A stretch of 64,000 bases of DNA from CAXMNX01 sp964194845 (GTDB lineage Bacteria; Pseudomonadota; Alphaproteobacteria; Rhodobacterales; Rhodobacteraceae): contig CAXMNX010000058.1 in assembly GCA_964194845.1 (NCBI GenBank), positions 24,966 through 88,965 of the forward strand, in the 5' to 3' direction. The notes beneath the pieces are model-generated. The model saw nothing but the letters and a program-made list of their open reading frames with translations, did no database searches and had not been told where the DNA came from. Made by a program: the position numbers and the translations under genes. Below are positions 8,423-17,298 of this stretch, piece by piece; position 1 is the stretch's first letter, and each line of letters starts with the position of its first letter.

Positions 8423-9295
8423 ATGCGCAACGTCACGCAGGACAACATCACGGATGTCTTTTTAGGCTATTTCGGCAGGGACACCGATCCGCGCCTGATG
8501 GAGATCATGACATCGCTGGCAAATCATCTGCATGGCTTCATCAAGGAAACTGGCCTGACCCATGCTGAATGGGAAAAGGGTATTCAGCTATTGGAGTGGG
8601 CGGGCGAGATATCCGACAAGGAACGGCACGAATTTGTGCTGCTTTCGGATGTTCTGGGTGTCTCGTCGCTGGTGGACACTATCAATTCGGTTGCCGGGGG
8701 CACGTCCAGTTCCGTGCTTGGGCCTTTCCATATCTCGGGCGCGCCGGAGATTCCCTTTGGCTATGACATGAAGCGCCACTACGACGGCCACGTCTTGCTG
8801 GCGACCGGTGTAATCCGGGATCGCGATGGCGGTCCGATCGAAGGCGCACGACTGGACATCTGGCAGACGGCACCAAACGGTCTGTATTCCAGTCAGGACC
8901 CGGAACAGGACATCTATTCCTTCCATGGCATCCAGACGACCGGTGCGGACGGACGCTATGGTTTCACGACCGTGAAGCCCGTTAGCTACACCGTCCCCAC
9001 CGATGGCCCGGTCGGAGAAATACTTAATGCGACCGGCCGTCATCCGTGGCGCCCCAGCCATCTGCACTTCATCGCCAAAGCGGATGGCCATCGCACGCTG
9101 GTCAGTGAGGTTTTCGCGGATGACGACCCGTATCTGGATCAGGACACGGTTTTCGGGGTGCGCGAAGATCTGGTGATGAATTACGTTGAGCATCCGGCGG
9201 GTTCATTCCCTGCCAGCGGATACGAACTTTCCGGCAAGGTCGACGGGCCCTGGCTTCGGGTTGATTTCGATCTTGTCCTGACGCCCGCCGACTGA
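8423..9295 (+). CDS. intradiol ring-cleavage dioxygenase, hydroxyquinol/catechol 1,2-dioxygenase type
   Basis: A non-haem Fe(III) enzyme that opens a dihydroxylated aromatic ring between the two hydroxyl groups. The 290-residue length, with an N-terminal helical dimerisation domain (about 1-100) and a beta-sandwich catalytic domain, fits the catechol/hydroxyquinol 1,2-dioxygenase subfamily. All four iron ligands are in place: Tyr155 (NGLYSSQDP), Tyr189 (SYTVPTDGPVGE), His213 and His215 (RHPWRPSHLHF). The short ligand-rich region and the GRHPWRP motif lean towards hydroxyquinol or substituted catechol; the true substrate is unknown. It ends the operon begun by the nitroreductase and is convergent with the GntR gene. 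No muconate cycloisomerase or maleylacetate reductase is visible nearby. Confidence 0.87.
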   Translation: MRNVTQDNITDVFLGYFGRDTDPRLMEIMTSLANHLHGFIKETGLTHAEWEKGIQLLEWAGEISDKERHEFVLLSDVLGVSSLVDTINSVAGGTSSSVLGPFHISGAPEIPFGYDMKRHYDGHVLLATGVIRDRDGGPIEGARLDIWQTAPNGLYSSQDPEQDIYSFHGIQTTGADGRYGFTTVKPVSYTVPTDGPVGEILNATGRHPWRPSHLHFIAKADGHRTLVSEVFADDDPYLDQDTVFGVREDLVMNYVEHPAGSFPASGYELSGKVDGPWLRVDFDLVLTPAD

Positions 9296-9309
9296 ACCCG
9301 CGCCGAACT

Positions 9310-9978
9310 TCAACCGATCTGTTCTGCCAGGAACGCGCCGGTGTTGCGATAGTGGGCGATCAGGCTGGCGCAGACTTTTTCCACATCGCGCTTGACAGCC
9401 GCATCCAGAATTTCACGATGTTCGGCCTGAACGTTTCGCCTGCCGTAGGATTTGGATTTCCCTGCCAGATAACGATAGCGGACGTTCAAATCGTAAAGCT
9501 GGTCACAAAACCTGAGCAATATCGGCGACCGGCAAGCGGCGAGCAGCGTCATGTGAAAGTGCTTGTGATGCGTCTCGAAACCTTCCAAATCGCCGCGGTC
9601 TGCCTGGCTCATATGATGATGCGCCAATACCAAGGCGTCTTCCCATTCACGATTGCTGCTCTCCAGGCTGTCACGTAACGCCATTGCCTCCAGGTTGCAT
9701 CGAAGGTCCAGAATCTCTTCGAACTGGGCGCGGCTGGTCTTTGCAACGCGAAACCCACGCTGGTCCAGACGTTCGACAAGCTGATCTGATGTCAGAAGGC
9801 TCAGCGCTTCACGCACCGGCGAGATCCCGGTCTGAAGCGTCTCTTTCAGCGTTTCAACTTTCAGCCTTTCGCCCGGCTGGACTTTACCGGTTATGATCGC
9901 GCTACGAAGTTCAAGGTACGCTCGCTGGGTTGAAGATTGCGTGCCGTTGCCGTGCTTTTCGCTTGCTGTAGTGTCCAT
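9310..9978 (-). CDS. GntR-family transcriptional regulator (FadR/FCD subfamily)
   Basis: A 222-residue regulator with an N-terminal winged helix-turn-helix (about 15-80; TQRAYLELRSAIITGKVQPGERL, then TGISPVREALSLLTSDQLVE). A helical FCD effector domain follows, with EEILDLRCNLEAMALRDS, HHKHFHMTLLAACRSPILLRF and EHREILDAAVKRDVEKV. The three histidines usual for metal binding in FCD domains appear present (HKHFH region, AEHREI). It probably senses an organic-acid intermediate of the surrounding pathway and represses the flanking operons. It is convergent with the dioxygenase and divergent from the synthase-like gene at 10249. Confidence 0.88.
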   Translation of the reverse strand: MDTTASEKHGNGTQSSTQRAYLELRSAIITGKVQPGERLKVETLKETLQTGISPVREALSLLTSDQLVERLDQRGFRVAKTSRAQFEEILDLRCNLEAMALRDSLESSNREWEDALVLAHHHMSQADRGDLEGFETHHKHFHMTLLAACRSPILLRFCDQLYDLNVRYRYLAGKSKSYGRRNVQAEHREILDAAVKRDVEKVCASLIAHYRNTGAFLAEQIG

Positions 9979-10248
9979 AGTTTACCCTAGAAGCAAATGC
10001 GCAATAATTTCAATTAATATCGATTTTTTCTTCAGACAGCGCCAATCCGGGCATCCTCGCCTAAACTGCTGATTGCTTGAGGATATTTCGGCAACTCCTG
10101 CAATAACTATCGTCGACAGGACAAAACGCGAATGGCGGAAATTCAGTTTTTCGGCGATCACCACAAAATATAGGTTTTTTATTGTTATCTATAAAAATAT
10201 ATGAGAAAATTTTGATTGATCGGACCGACAGAAACCCTGGGGGTAAAC
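9979..10248. promoter_or_regulatory. AT-rich divergent promoter region of gntR and synthase-like gene
   Basis: A 270-bp gene-free interval, clearly more AT-rich than its surroundings, especially 10165-10215 (TTTTTTATTGTTATCTATAAAAATATATGAG), where the plus-strand promoter is likely. It contains the 12-mer AATATCGATTTT at 10016-10027 that recurs in the 4.2 kb divergent region. No credible small gene or RNA was seen in it. Confidence 0.45.
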
Positions 10249-11457
10249 ATGCGCGAAAGCCATTTCGAAGAAGGCAAATGGTGGGTCAGCCCATACAATT
10301 TTGTGCCGGAAGTTCGCGGAAAGCTTCAGTTGCCGCCAAGCGTTCAAATCCACGACGCAACGCTGCGCGACGGCGAACAAACGCCCGGCGTGGTTTTTTC
10401 GGTGGAAGACAAAGTGGCCATCGCGTCCAAACTAAGCGAGGTCGGTGTCGAACGGATCGAAGCCGGTATGCCCGCCGTGTCGCCGCAGGATGCCGAAGCC
10501 ATCAAGCAAATCGCCGGTTTGGGGCTGAATTCCAGGATTTTCACCTTCGCCCGCGCCCTGAAACAGGACATCGACATGGCGCTGGAATGCGGCGCTCAAG
10601 GCGTCATTATCGAAGTGCCGATCGGCTACCCCAAGCTGGTCACGCAATTCGGCTGGACCTGGGAAGATGTATTCAAGAAAAGCCGTGACGTGATTAACTA
10701 TGCGCGTGAACAGGGCCTTTATACGGTCTTTTTCCCTTACGACACGACGCGGGCGCGCGCTTCGGATCTGGAAAACCTTTGCAAGGCGATCATGAACGAA
10801 GCGCCGCCCGACGCCATCGGAATAGTCGACACGATGGGGTGCGCGACGCCAGAGGCCATAAAATATATGGTGCGCTGGGTGAAAGAGATGACGGGACTGC
10901 CGATCGAGATCCACACCCACAATGATTTCGGTATGGGCGTCGCGACCGAGCTTGCCGCCGTCACTGCCGGCGCAGAAGTCGTTCACAGCTGCGCCAACGG
11001 CCTTGGTGAGCGCACCGGAAACGCCGCAATGGAAGAACTGATGATTGGGCTCGATCTGCTTTATGGATACGAGACCGGTTACAGGCTGGATCTGCTGCCC
11101 GAACTGGCCGAGCTGGTGTCAGGCATCGCCAACATACCGATTGCCCGTAACAAGCCGGTTCTGGGCCATGGGAATTTCATTCGCGAAAGTGGAATTGGCA
11201 TTCAGTACGTGATGCACGATCCCTTGGTAATGTTCGGCACACACCCGGCACTTACCGGGCGTTCGGGCGAAGTGGTGCTGGGCAAGAAAAGCGGCAAGGC
11301 GTCGATCCTTTACAAATTGGAAGAAATGGCCATCGAAGACGTGTCAGAAAACCAGGTCGGTGAAATTCTGGGCGCCGTCAAAGAAAAGGGCATCGCCAAA
11401 AAGGACATCCTTACGGACGACGAATTCACCGAAATCGTCCGCGATATCACCGGCTAA
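10249..11457 (+). CDS. DRE-TIM acyltransferase: homocitrate/2-isopropylmalate synthase-like enzyme
   Basis: A DRE-TIM metallolyase-superfamily enzyme condensing acetyl-CoA (or another acyl-CoA) with a 2-oxo acid. The RDGEQTPGVVF motif (about 40-50) and metal-binding HTHND (about 222) define the synthase branch rather than the HMG-CoA lyase branch, where DGxQN-type motifs are expected. GANGLGERTGNAA-like and GKKSGKASI motifs are also seen. At 402 residues it lacks the C-terminal leucine-regulatory domain of LeuA and is nearer to NifV or citramalate-type enzymes. The start is ATG 10249 after GGGGGT; an upstream TTG at 10216 is less likely. It probably serves the adjacent catabolic cluster rather than leucine synthesis (inference). 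Confidence 0.8.
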   Translation: MRESHFEEGKWWVSPYNFVPEVRGKLQLPPSVQIHDATLRDGEQTPGVVFSVEDKVAIASKLSEVGVERIEAGMPAVSPQDAEAIKQIAGLGLNSRIFTFARALKQDIDMALECGAQGVIIEVPIGYPKLVTQFGWTWEDVFKKSRDVINYAREQGLYTVFFPYDTTRARASDLENLCKAIMNEAPPDAIGIVDTMGCATPEAIKYMVRWVKEMTGLPIEIHTHNDFGMGVATELAAVTAGAEVVHSCANGLGERTGNAAMEELMIGLDLLYGYETGYRLDLLPELAELVSGIANIPIARNKPVLGHGNFIRESGIGIQYVMHDPLVMFGTHPALTGRSGEVVLGKKSGKASILYKLEEMAIEDVSENQVGEILGAVKEKGIAKKDILTDDEFTEIVRDITG

Positions 11458-11797
11458 GTCGGTCGCGGGCCGCAATCAGTTCGCGATAGAGTTTTTCGGC
11501 ACCAGAATAGTCAAGACGACCATCAAGTTTGAATGTCTTCACTTTGTCCACTGCTTCTTCCCAATTTAGGCGACACAGCAAGATCGTCGCATCGCGGCAC
11601 CGATCGCCCGCGTCTCTTCCGAACAGGTCTTTAGGAAAATTCTTAAGATATGTCTTCCAGATATTCGGGAAAACACAGCGGTTTTGAGCAATTGGAATTG
11701 TCAGCCGTTTGGCAAGCCGCCTTAGCTTAGTGCTGAACTTTCTTCGAGGTCGAAGATCATCGGCAGATCCCAGAAATTCTGCAATTCCGCTTCGCAA
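11447..11797 (-). CDS. hypothetical protein downstream of glycosyltransferase cluster
   Basis: A frame of up to 116 residues read from TTG 11797 or a later start, overlapping the previous gene by up to 76 bp and the convergent synthase-like gene by 11 bp. Its C-terminal half (LNWEEAVDKVKTFKLDGRL, then DYSGAEKLYRELIAARDRLS) has ordinary coding composition and could form helices, while the first half is AT-rich and cysteine-rich. I recognise no family. It may be a small, horizontally acquired or decayed gene; the start is uncertain. Confidence 0.42.
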   Translation of the reverse strand: MRSGIAEFLGSADDLRPRRKFSTKLRRLAKRLTIPIAQNRCVFPNIWKTYLKNFPKDLFGRDAGDRCRDATILLCRLNWEEAVDKVKTFKLDGRLDYSGAEKLYRELIAARDRLSR

Positions 11798-12144
11798 GCA
11801 TCGCGTGCATCGCCGGGGATTTCTGGAATTCGTTCAACACGAAATCCAAACCGCTCGAATCCTGTCGACGGCAATGGGCTAAGAATTATTGGCGTTACTT
11901 TTCGTTCAACCGCAAGCGTCGCCAGCCGCCGCGCCGCTTCGGCCAGATTTTCGGGGCGTGCCAAAACTCGCACGCCGATGCACGCCCAATTTTCCGGCCT
12001 TGCCCAAAGCGCGGGCGATTTCGCGTTGCCGAAACTTTCCAAAACCGATGAGCCCTGCGCCTCGTCGAACAGAAGATCGTCCAGATCTACCGGCGAATTC
12101 GGTGTCAGGCGGGACAGGACCGCGCTCCATGTCTCAGCTGTCAT
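11722..12144 (-). CDS. hypothetical protein linked to glycosyltransferases
   Basis: A 140-residue cytoplasmic protein beginning MTAETWSAVLSRLTPNSPVDLDDLLFDE. The ATG at 12144 lies one base after the glycosyltransferase stop, so the two are likely cotranscribed and translationally coupled. It has no signal peptide or membrane segment. The middle part (ACIGVRVLARPENLAEAARRLATLAVERKVTPIILSPLP) suggests an alpha/beta fold. I do not recognise the family. The context suggests a role in surface-polysaccharide synthesis or control. Confidence 0.62.
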   Translation of the reverse strand: MTAETWSAVLSRLTPNSPVDLDDLLFDEAQGSSVLESFGNAKSPALWARPENWACIGVRVLARPENLAEAARRLATLAVERKVTPIILSPLPSTGFERFGFRVERIPEIPGDARDACEAELQNFWDLPMIFDLEESSALS

Positions 12145-12145
12145 C

Positions 12146-14203
12146 TCACGCTCCCCAACCCAAAAGACGCGCCGCTTCGGCATTCCCTGTCGGCGGAAGC
12201 TCGGCCTTTTCCAGCGCATCTGACAACGCATCACTGCGCCCGGCCTCGAGGCAGGCCGCAACCGTTTGCTCAAGCTTCAGCAATTCATCGGCCAGCACAA
12301 TTTCGGCCAATCCGCGTTCAGCCGCGGCGCGGGCACGCCGTTCCTGATCGTCCATATATTCGGCACTTTGCGGGATCAGAATTGTCGGCACGCGGTGATA
12401 GAGCATTTCGTGAAATGAATTGTAACCAGCCGCCGATATCGCCAAATCAGCCGCGCACAAAAGTACCGCCGACGCGCGCGTAGTGATGACGCGGGTGCGG
12501 TTCCAGCCATAAAGGTTGGGTGCGACGCTGGCGTTCGGCCAGACAAGGATCAGGTGAAGACAATCCTGCCGACCTTCCATCATCATCGACAGCGACTGAA
12601 GCTGTGCTGATCTATCCGCCGCCACACCGCCGCCCAGGGCAGACATAACCAACGTGTCAAACTCAACGTCGAAGCGTTCGCTCAGGTCACGTCTTATTTT
12701 ATCGCGCGATGTTTTGGGCCGCTCCTGAACAATCGGCCCGACCCGTGCGGTATTCATACGGAAACGATTGTCGCTATTTAGCTCATCAAACGCCTCAAGT
12801 GGCACGATCACCTGATCAAAGGCGTTCTCGCGCTCGGGCGTGATTGCGTTCACATGCACTTGCTGAAGAAGGCCGCGGCGTATCCAGGTCGCCTTGCAGC
12901 CGGTTTCGACAATTGTGCGAAGAACCGAATCGAAGATATAGCCGCCATCGAAAACAAGATGATCGGAAGCGGTAATGCTGGCGCGCAGACGAAGATAGTT
13001 CACCAGGTCATTTGCGAAGCTCTCGGGATGGGTGTCGCTGCGTGAGACTAATGGCAGGCATTGGAATCCCTTGCCCTGCAACAGCGGCAGGCAGCTTGGG
13101 AAGGCCGCGAAAATTGTCTTGTCCGGCTGCTCGAGTTCCGCCGCGATCAGCGAGCACCGCTGCGCATGGCCCAGACCATTACCATTTGTCGGGAAGAATA
13201 CGTGGCGCGACTTGTCTTGCTTGGACTGCTCAGGGGGCGCCGGGCGCGCAAGGCCCAGCTCGGCCTCCAGACGCTCGATCCTTCGTGTGGCGATCCAGGC
13301 GCTGTCGTTCACATGGCGCCCGATGGCGTCCAAGTTTGGAAACACCGAATGTTCAAGATAGGGCGGAAGTGCGGCCAGTTCTTCCGGCCCGCGAAGCGCC
13401 GGCGCGCCGGCGCGTTCAAAGACTGCCGGAACAGTCGCGTCGATCACCGCTTTGCCGGCACCCATCAGCTCCAGCGCAAATATGGCCATTCGCTCGCCCG
13501 GCACGCTGTCGCCGAAAAACGCCGCGACGTCGGCGCGTTGTGCCAGAGCAACCGGGCTAACCTCGGAGTAGCTGAACACGCAAAGCTGCGAATACCGCGA
13601 CGCGCGGATCAGCTCTTTTCCTTTTGCCGGGGCAACAATGCTCAGACGGAAACCGCCCATGTTGTCCATCGCCGCCAGGACCGGAACGGTCGCAGGTTCA
13701 TCGGCGATCTCGGGCGGCAGAAATACGAATAGTTCGGGAATTTTCCGGGCAGCCGCCTGCGCGGACGCCGCGCCGGACACTGCAAGTGGCGAAATGGCGG
13801 TCACGGGCAATGCGGCGGTATGCAATGCCGCCAGATCCACCATCCTGGGCTCGCGGCCCAAAGCATAGGCAAGCCGCGTCTGTGCGCCGATAAACGCCTG
13901 ATGATCGTTAAAACGGCCAATCGCCAGGATCGGAATGTCTGGCGACAAGGCGTGCCCACGCAGCCTTAGCAGTGTTTCATTGTCTATCTGCTCGGCGCCG
14001 ATCACCATTACCTGACTGATGTCGGTTTTCGCGACTGACGCCAGATAAGGCGCAACTTCATATTTTTTGTGGCGATCAAAATCGTCGGGTACTGCGCTGT
14101 CGTCGATAACAACCTTATGGCCACGGGCGGCAAGCTGGGCGGCAAAGATCGCCGTCGCGTCAAATGCGCGGTCGCCTTGGGGGCCCGATTCCAGCAGGAT
14201 CAT
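12146..14203 (-). CDS. two-domain glycosyltransferase with MurG-like C-terminal half
   Basis: A 685-residue soluble or membrane-associated protein that looks like two GT-B units joined. The N-terminal part (to about residue 325) ends with a group-1-like segment, SVPGERMAIFALELMGAGKAVID, typical of the nucleotide-sugar side of GT-B enzymes. The C-terminal part starts near 335 with HVFFPTNGNGLGHAQRCSLIA, the MurG/WecB-like glycine-rich loop. It continues with ALGGGVAADRS, ADLAISAAGYNSFHEMLYHRVPTILIPQ, the UDP-GlcNAc-binding pattern of MurG-type transferases. It probably adds sugars to a capsule, exopolysaccharide or LPS precursor. It overlaps the upstream interrupted glycosyltransferase by four bases (ATGA) and is followed by two hypothetical genes. 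Confidence 0.78.
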   Translation of the reverse strand: MILLESGPQGDRAFDATAIFAAQLAARGHKVVIDDSAVPDDFDRHKKYEVAPYLASVAKTDISQVMVIGAEQIDNETLLRLRGHALSPDIPILAIGRFNDHQAFIGAQTRLAYALGREPRMVDLAALHTAALPVTAISPLAVSGAASAQAAARKIPELFVFLPPEIADEPATVPVLAAMDNMGGFRLSIVAPAKGKELIRASRYSQLCVFSYSEVSPVALAQRADVAAFFGDSVPGERMAIFALELMGAGKAVIDATVPAVFERAGAPALRGPEELAALPPYLEHSVFPNLDAIGRHVNDSAWIATRRIERLEAELGLARPAPPEQSKQDKSRHVFFPTNGNGLGHAQRCSLIAAELEQPDKTIFAAFPSCLPLLQGKGFQCLPLVSRSDTHPESFANDLVNYLRLRASITASDHLVFDGGYIFDSVLRTIVETGCKATWIRRGLLQQVHVNAITPERENAFDQVIVPLEAFDELNSDNRFRMNTARVGPIVQERPKTSRDKIRRDLSERFDVEFDTLVMSALGGGVAADRSAQLQSLSMMMEGRQDCLHLILVWPNASVAPNLYGWNRTRVITTRASAVLLCAADLAISAAGYNSFHEMLYHRVPTILIPQSAEYMDDQERRARAAAERGLAEIVLADELLKLEQTVAACLEAGRSDALSDALEKAELPPTGNAEAARLLGWGA

Positions 14204-15255
14204 GCCGCGGCATCCTGTTCGAGGCCAAATATACTGCCCTGCAATTTCAGAAAGCTATCTGGCGAAAACGCACCTAGATTACTCTGCGCCTTTTGCACGT
14301 GTGCGACATAGTCACCGGGCCGCTCGATATATCGCCGGATGATGTCATCCACTTCCTCGGGCAGCGCCGATATGACCCCGCCCCCGAACGTGGCTGCTGT
14401 GTCAGGATCGGAGATCACCAGTTTTCCAGCGCCAATCGCCTCGGCAAGCACGCGGCCGAAACTTTCACGCTATGTGGGGGCCGTAAAATACACCATGAAG
14501 TCGATCATTTCAAAATAATCTTCAATTTCAATGCCTTGAAATGGCAGCAAAGTCCAGTGCGGGCGATGCACATTGCCATTTAGCCAATTGTCGCCGCCAA
14601 GAATGACATTGGTCTCCGCTGCTTCGGGAAAACATATGTCCATAACGTCAAGCGGCGGAAATTTCTCAAAGCCAGGGCGGGAATGTCGGCCGCGCCGATC
14701 GCCGGGCGTGGCGGTTGGCGCTGTATAGCTGGCGGCGAAGATGTTGTGCCAATCATCCGGAAGAACCGACCAGACATCACGCTCGCGCCGATCACTAAGC
14801 CATCCCAGAACCGTTTCACGGTTCCAGCGCGAAATAGGTGCCAGCGTGCGTCGAAGTGCGAGGCTGCCCGCCGCAAGCCGTTCGAGACAGCCAGCAACGT
14901 CAAATGATTCCGCGCCCCCCGGACGGGCGAAATTTTCGTGGCAAACGACCACCAGGTGCCGCGTCAGAATTCGAAGATGTGGCTCGCTTTCAAATTTCAA
15001 GAACGACGGGTTGTGAACGATGACGGTATCCGCTGCGATCTGGCGGGCATCCCAAATAATATGCAGCCGGTTCCGATCAAGCGCTGCGGCCAACGACCTG
15101 GCAACGGCGTCACCTTTGAACATCCGTGACGTATACGCATGTACTGCGATGCGCGCGAAGGGTGCGACAGCATCCAGTTCCGCTGCAATTGCCGAAGACG
15201 TCCCGCCCGGAAAGCGCGGGTCAATCAGGTAGGCGATGGTCGGCTGTTCGGTCAT
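14200..15255 (-). pseudogene. glycosyltransferase (GT-B, group 1-like) interrupted by an in-frame amber codon
   Basis: One continuous frame of 351 codons, broken only by TAG at codon 262 (14470-14472). The segment before it ends DYFEMIDFMVYFTAPT and the segment after it continues RESFGRVLAEAIGAGKLVIS. The rejoined sequence is the classic nucleotide-sugar-binding end of a group-1 glycosyltransferase, with the E-x7-E pattern lost if translation stops. A TGG-to-TAG (Trp) change explains it. The N-terminus (TIAYLIDPRFPGGTSSAIAAEL) and middle are intact, and the four-base overlap with the next gene is kept. This is either recent inactivation or an error in the sequence. Confidence 0.82.
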
Positions 15256-15285
15256 TCTGCGTGCCCCATCACCCTGCGCATTGCT

Positions 15286-15603
15286 TTAGTAAGGCAGGTC
15301 GAGAGTTGCAGTCGCCGTATCCAATGGCGTTGCAACCGGCGTCGAGCTTTTGGCCGCAAGGCACTGGATCAGCCCTGTGTCGACGCCAAACGCAAATTTG
15401 CGCAGCTCTTCCGCCAGCGGATCCGCGCCTTCGATAATAGCGGGATTGTCCAACAGATATCCCCGCAATCCACCGCAGTTCTTCGTGGTCACCAGCTGCT
15501 CAATTTTGCGAAGTTGATCGATAGAATAGGCAGCCTGCAGGCCAGAATGCCCGCCAAAGTAAACCAGCGCCGTGATGATCGCGAGAAGCCGGTTATTGGG
15601 CAT
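15286..15603 (-). CDS. small secreted hypothetical protein
   Basis: A 105-residue protein with an N-terminal hydrophobic signal (LLAIITALVYFGGHSGLQA) followed by a short mature part containing YSIDQLRKIEQLVTTKNCGGLRGYLLDNP and a second cysteine near ALIQCLAAK, so a periplasmic disulfide is possible. I do not recognise a family. It lies 51 bp after the larger transmembrane protein on the same strand and 31 bp before the glycosyltransferase genes, so it may be part of an envelope-biogenesis unit. Confidence 0.65.
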   Translation of the reverse strand: MPNNRLLAIITALVYFGGHSGLQAAYSIDQLRKIEQLVTTKNCGGLRGYLLDNPAIIEGADPLAEELRKFAFGVDTGLIQCLAAKSSTPVATPLDTATATLDLPY

Positions 15604-15654
15604 GTCTACCTCGAAGGTACGGTCGGATTGCCGGGGTTTTTGGGGATGCGGGAT

Positions 15655-17088
15655 TCACAGGTGATCCCCACGCCGCAGACTTTCGACCAGGCGGTCGCGA
15701 AGTTCGATAAATTCGCGGTCAAGTTGGCCGGGCGGGGATCTGTCCTGCGTCGCGGTCCGGCGGGTAATCGCGGAACCGGAAAGGAAAACCTCCAGCGTTC
15801 CAACTGCCGGAGACGGGCGGAAGTTGGTGAAATCGCGCGCTCGCGCCCCGATGCGTGCGGCCAACGCGGCGGAAGCGACAGCATCGCGTCGGTGAAAATA
15901 GCGTACCTGGTTGAACGATATTTTGTAGCCAACGCGGTTAAGCTTGCCAAGCGGCAGGCCCGCCTGGTCGATCACGGCCTCAACATCGGCAAGGTTGTCG
16001 CTGCTTAGCGATCCAGACCATTGAACGTGCACCCGGTAGCTTTCAAGGCTGCCAATACCTGTCAGCCGTGGTGACGGTAATACTGCCGCAGGGGGGGCCT
16101 GAGCGGCATCAACCGAAGCGCCGGTGTCGCCCTTCACTGGCGAAAGCGTTCTGGGTGAGGCGATTGGAATATTCGGCGTGCTCAATCTCAGCGGTAGCGA
16201 CGGAAGCTCATCCGGGCTGTCCAACAGCGCCAAAATCTGGGTGCCTGGCGTGGACGCGACCCTGGGGGCCGTCGAAAGGAGAATATCGGTTGCCTCGCTA
16301 TCGACCGCACCGCCAGGCGAAATTGTCAGCGCAGTTTGCGTTGCACGCGGCTGCGGGCGGGCGTTGGGAATACGTGTCGACGCGTCGGCAATGGGTTCGG
16401 GAACCTCCGCCGGCGCTGGCGACATCAGCGGCAGCGCTGGCTGCACCACGTTCAGCGCCAGCCTTTGTGGTGCTGCACGGTCAAGCGCCAAGACACCTGT
16501 GCCGCCAAATTCTGACGGCAGCGGCGATACGGCAACCTGTGCGCCGCTGGGTTGCTGCGGCGCACTGTCTTGCACAACGGCCGTCGATGGTGGTGTGACC
16601 AGCCCCTGAAGTCTCGCGACGATCAACGGACCGGCGAAGATGCCCAATCCAAACCCGCCCAAAATCGCTATTCCAACAAATACGGCGCGCCGACCAGACA
16701 GGGATTTGCGCGCTTTGGGCGGCTCGGAATAGGCAATATCCGTGTTCGCGGCAACCGGACCGGCAACCTCCACCCGGCCGACGTTATTTCCAACATTTTC
16801 GGATGTGTCGGTCTCGCTGGATTGGGGCAGCGGCGCGCAAACGGCGTCTGAACTCGGCGGTGTGTCAATGATCTGCTTAGCCAGTGCTGCTTCGAGCGCA
16901 CGGGCGTTCGTCCCCGCAGGGCGGGCGCGCGGTATATCCTGCGCATCGCCCAAATTCGACGCCGATGATTTCGCCGGTTCGGGCGTGCGTTCCGCCGCAG
17001 CTTTAACGGCCCGAGCCGCCCTGTCTTTCTGTTCCAGGACAATCTGCCGCCGAGCACGCGCATCTTCTAGGCGTTTTTCAAAATTCAT
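15655..17088 (-). CDS. hypothetical single-pass membrane protein with Pro/Ala-rich periplasmic region
   Basis: A 477-residue protein with a basic, coiled-coil-prone N-terminal cytoplasmic part (MNFEKRLEDARARRQIVLEQKDRAARAVKAA). It has one transmembrane segment near residues 135-158 (AVFVGIAILGGFGLGIFAGPLIVARL) and a long low-complexity Pro/Ala/Ser region. A compact C-terminal domain begins about residue 350 (YRVHVQWSGSLSSDNLADVEAVIDQAGL, then YFHRRDAVASAALAARIGARARDFTNF). That domain resembles the alpha/beta C-terminal modules of LytR- or SPOR-like envelope proteins, but I cannot assign it. A role at the cell envelope is inferred from topology. Confidence 0.65.
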   Translation of the reverse strand: MNFEKRLEDARARRQIVLEQKDRAARAVKAAAERTPEPAKSSASNLGDAQDIPRARPAGTNARALEAALAKQIIDTPPSSDAVCAPLPQSSETDTSENVGNNVGRVEVAGPVAANTDIAYSEPPKARKSLSGRRAVFVGIAILGGFGLGIFAGPLIVARLQGLVTPPSTAVVQDSAPQQPSGAQVAVSPLPSEFGGTGVLALDRAAPQRLALNVVQPALPLMSPAPAEVPEPIADASTRIPNARPQPRATQTALTISPGGAVDSEATDILLSTAPRVASTPGTQILALLDSPDELPSLPLRLSTPNIPIASPRTLSPVKGDTGASVDAAQAPPAAVLPSPRLTGIGSLESYRVHVQWSGSLSSDNLADVEAVIDQAGLPLGKLNRVGYKISFNQVRYFHRRDAVASAALAARIGARARDFTNFRPSPAVGTLEVFLSGSAITRRTATQDRSPPGQLDREFIELRDRLVESLRRGDHL

Positions 17089-17298
17089 GATCTTCTGGAC
17101 CGCATCGAGATCCGCACGGTTCCCCGTTCGGACTGTCCGCGAAATATTCCCCCAACTAAATCACACAACTCGCAACTGCGAACTCATTCGCATCCATCCC
17201 TCTTCGCCCGCCAGCGCAATTCCCGGACGCAATGCGACTCGGAAGGATGAACCCTTTAATATTGGACTTTATCGCGCCTTGGGTCCAGTCGGAATATG

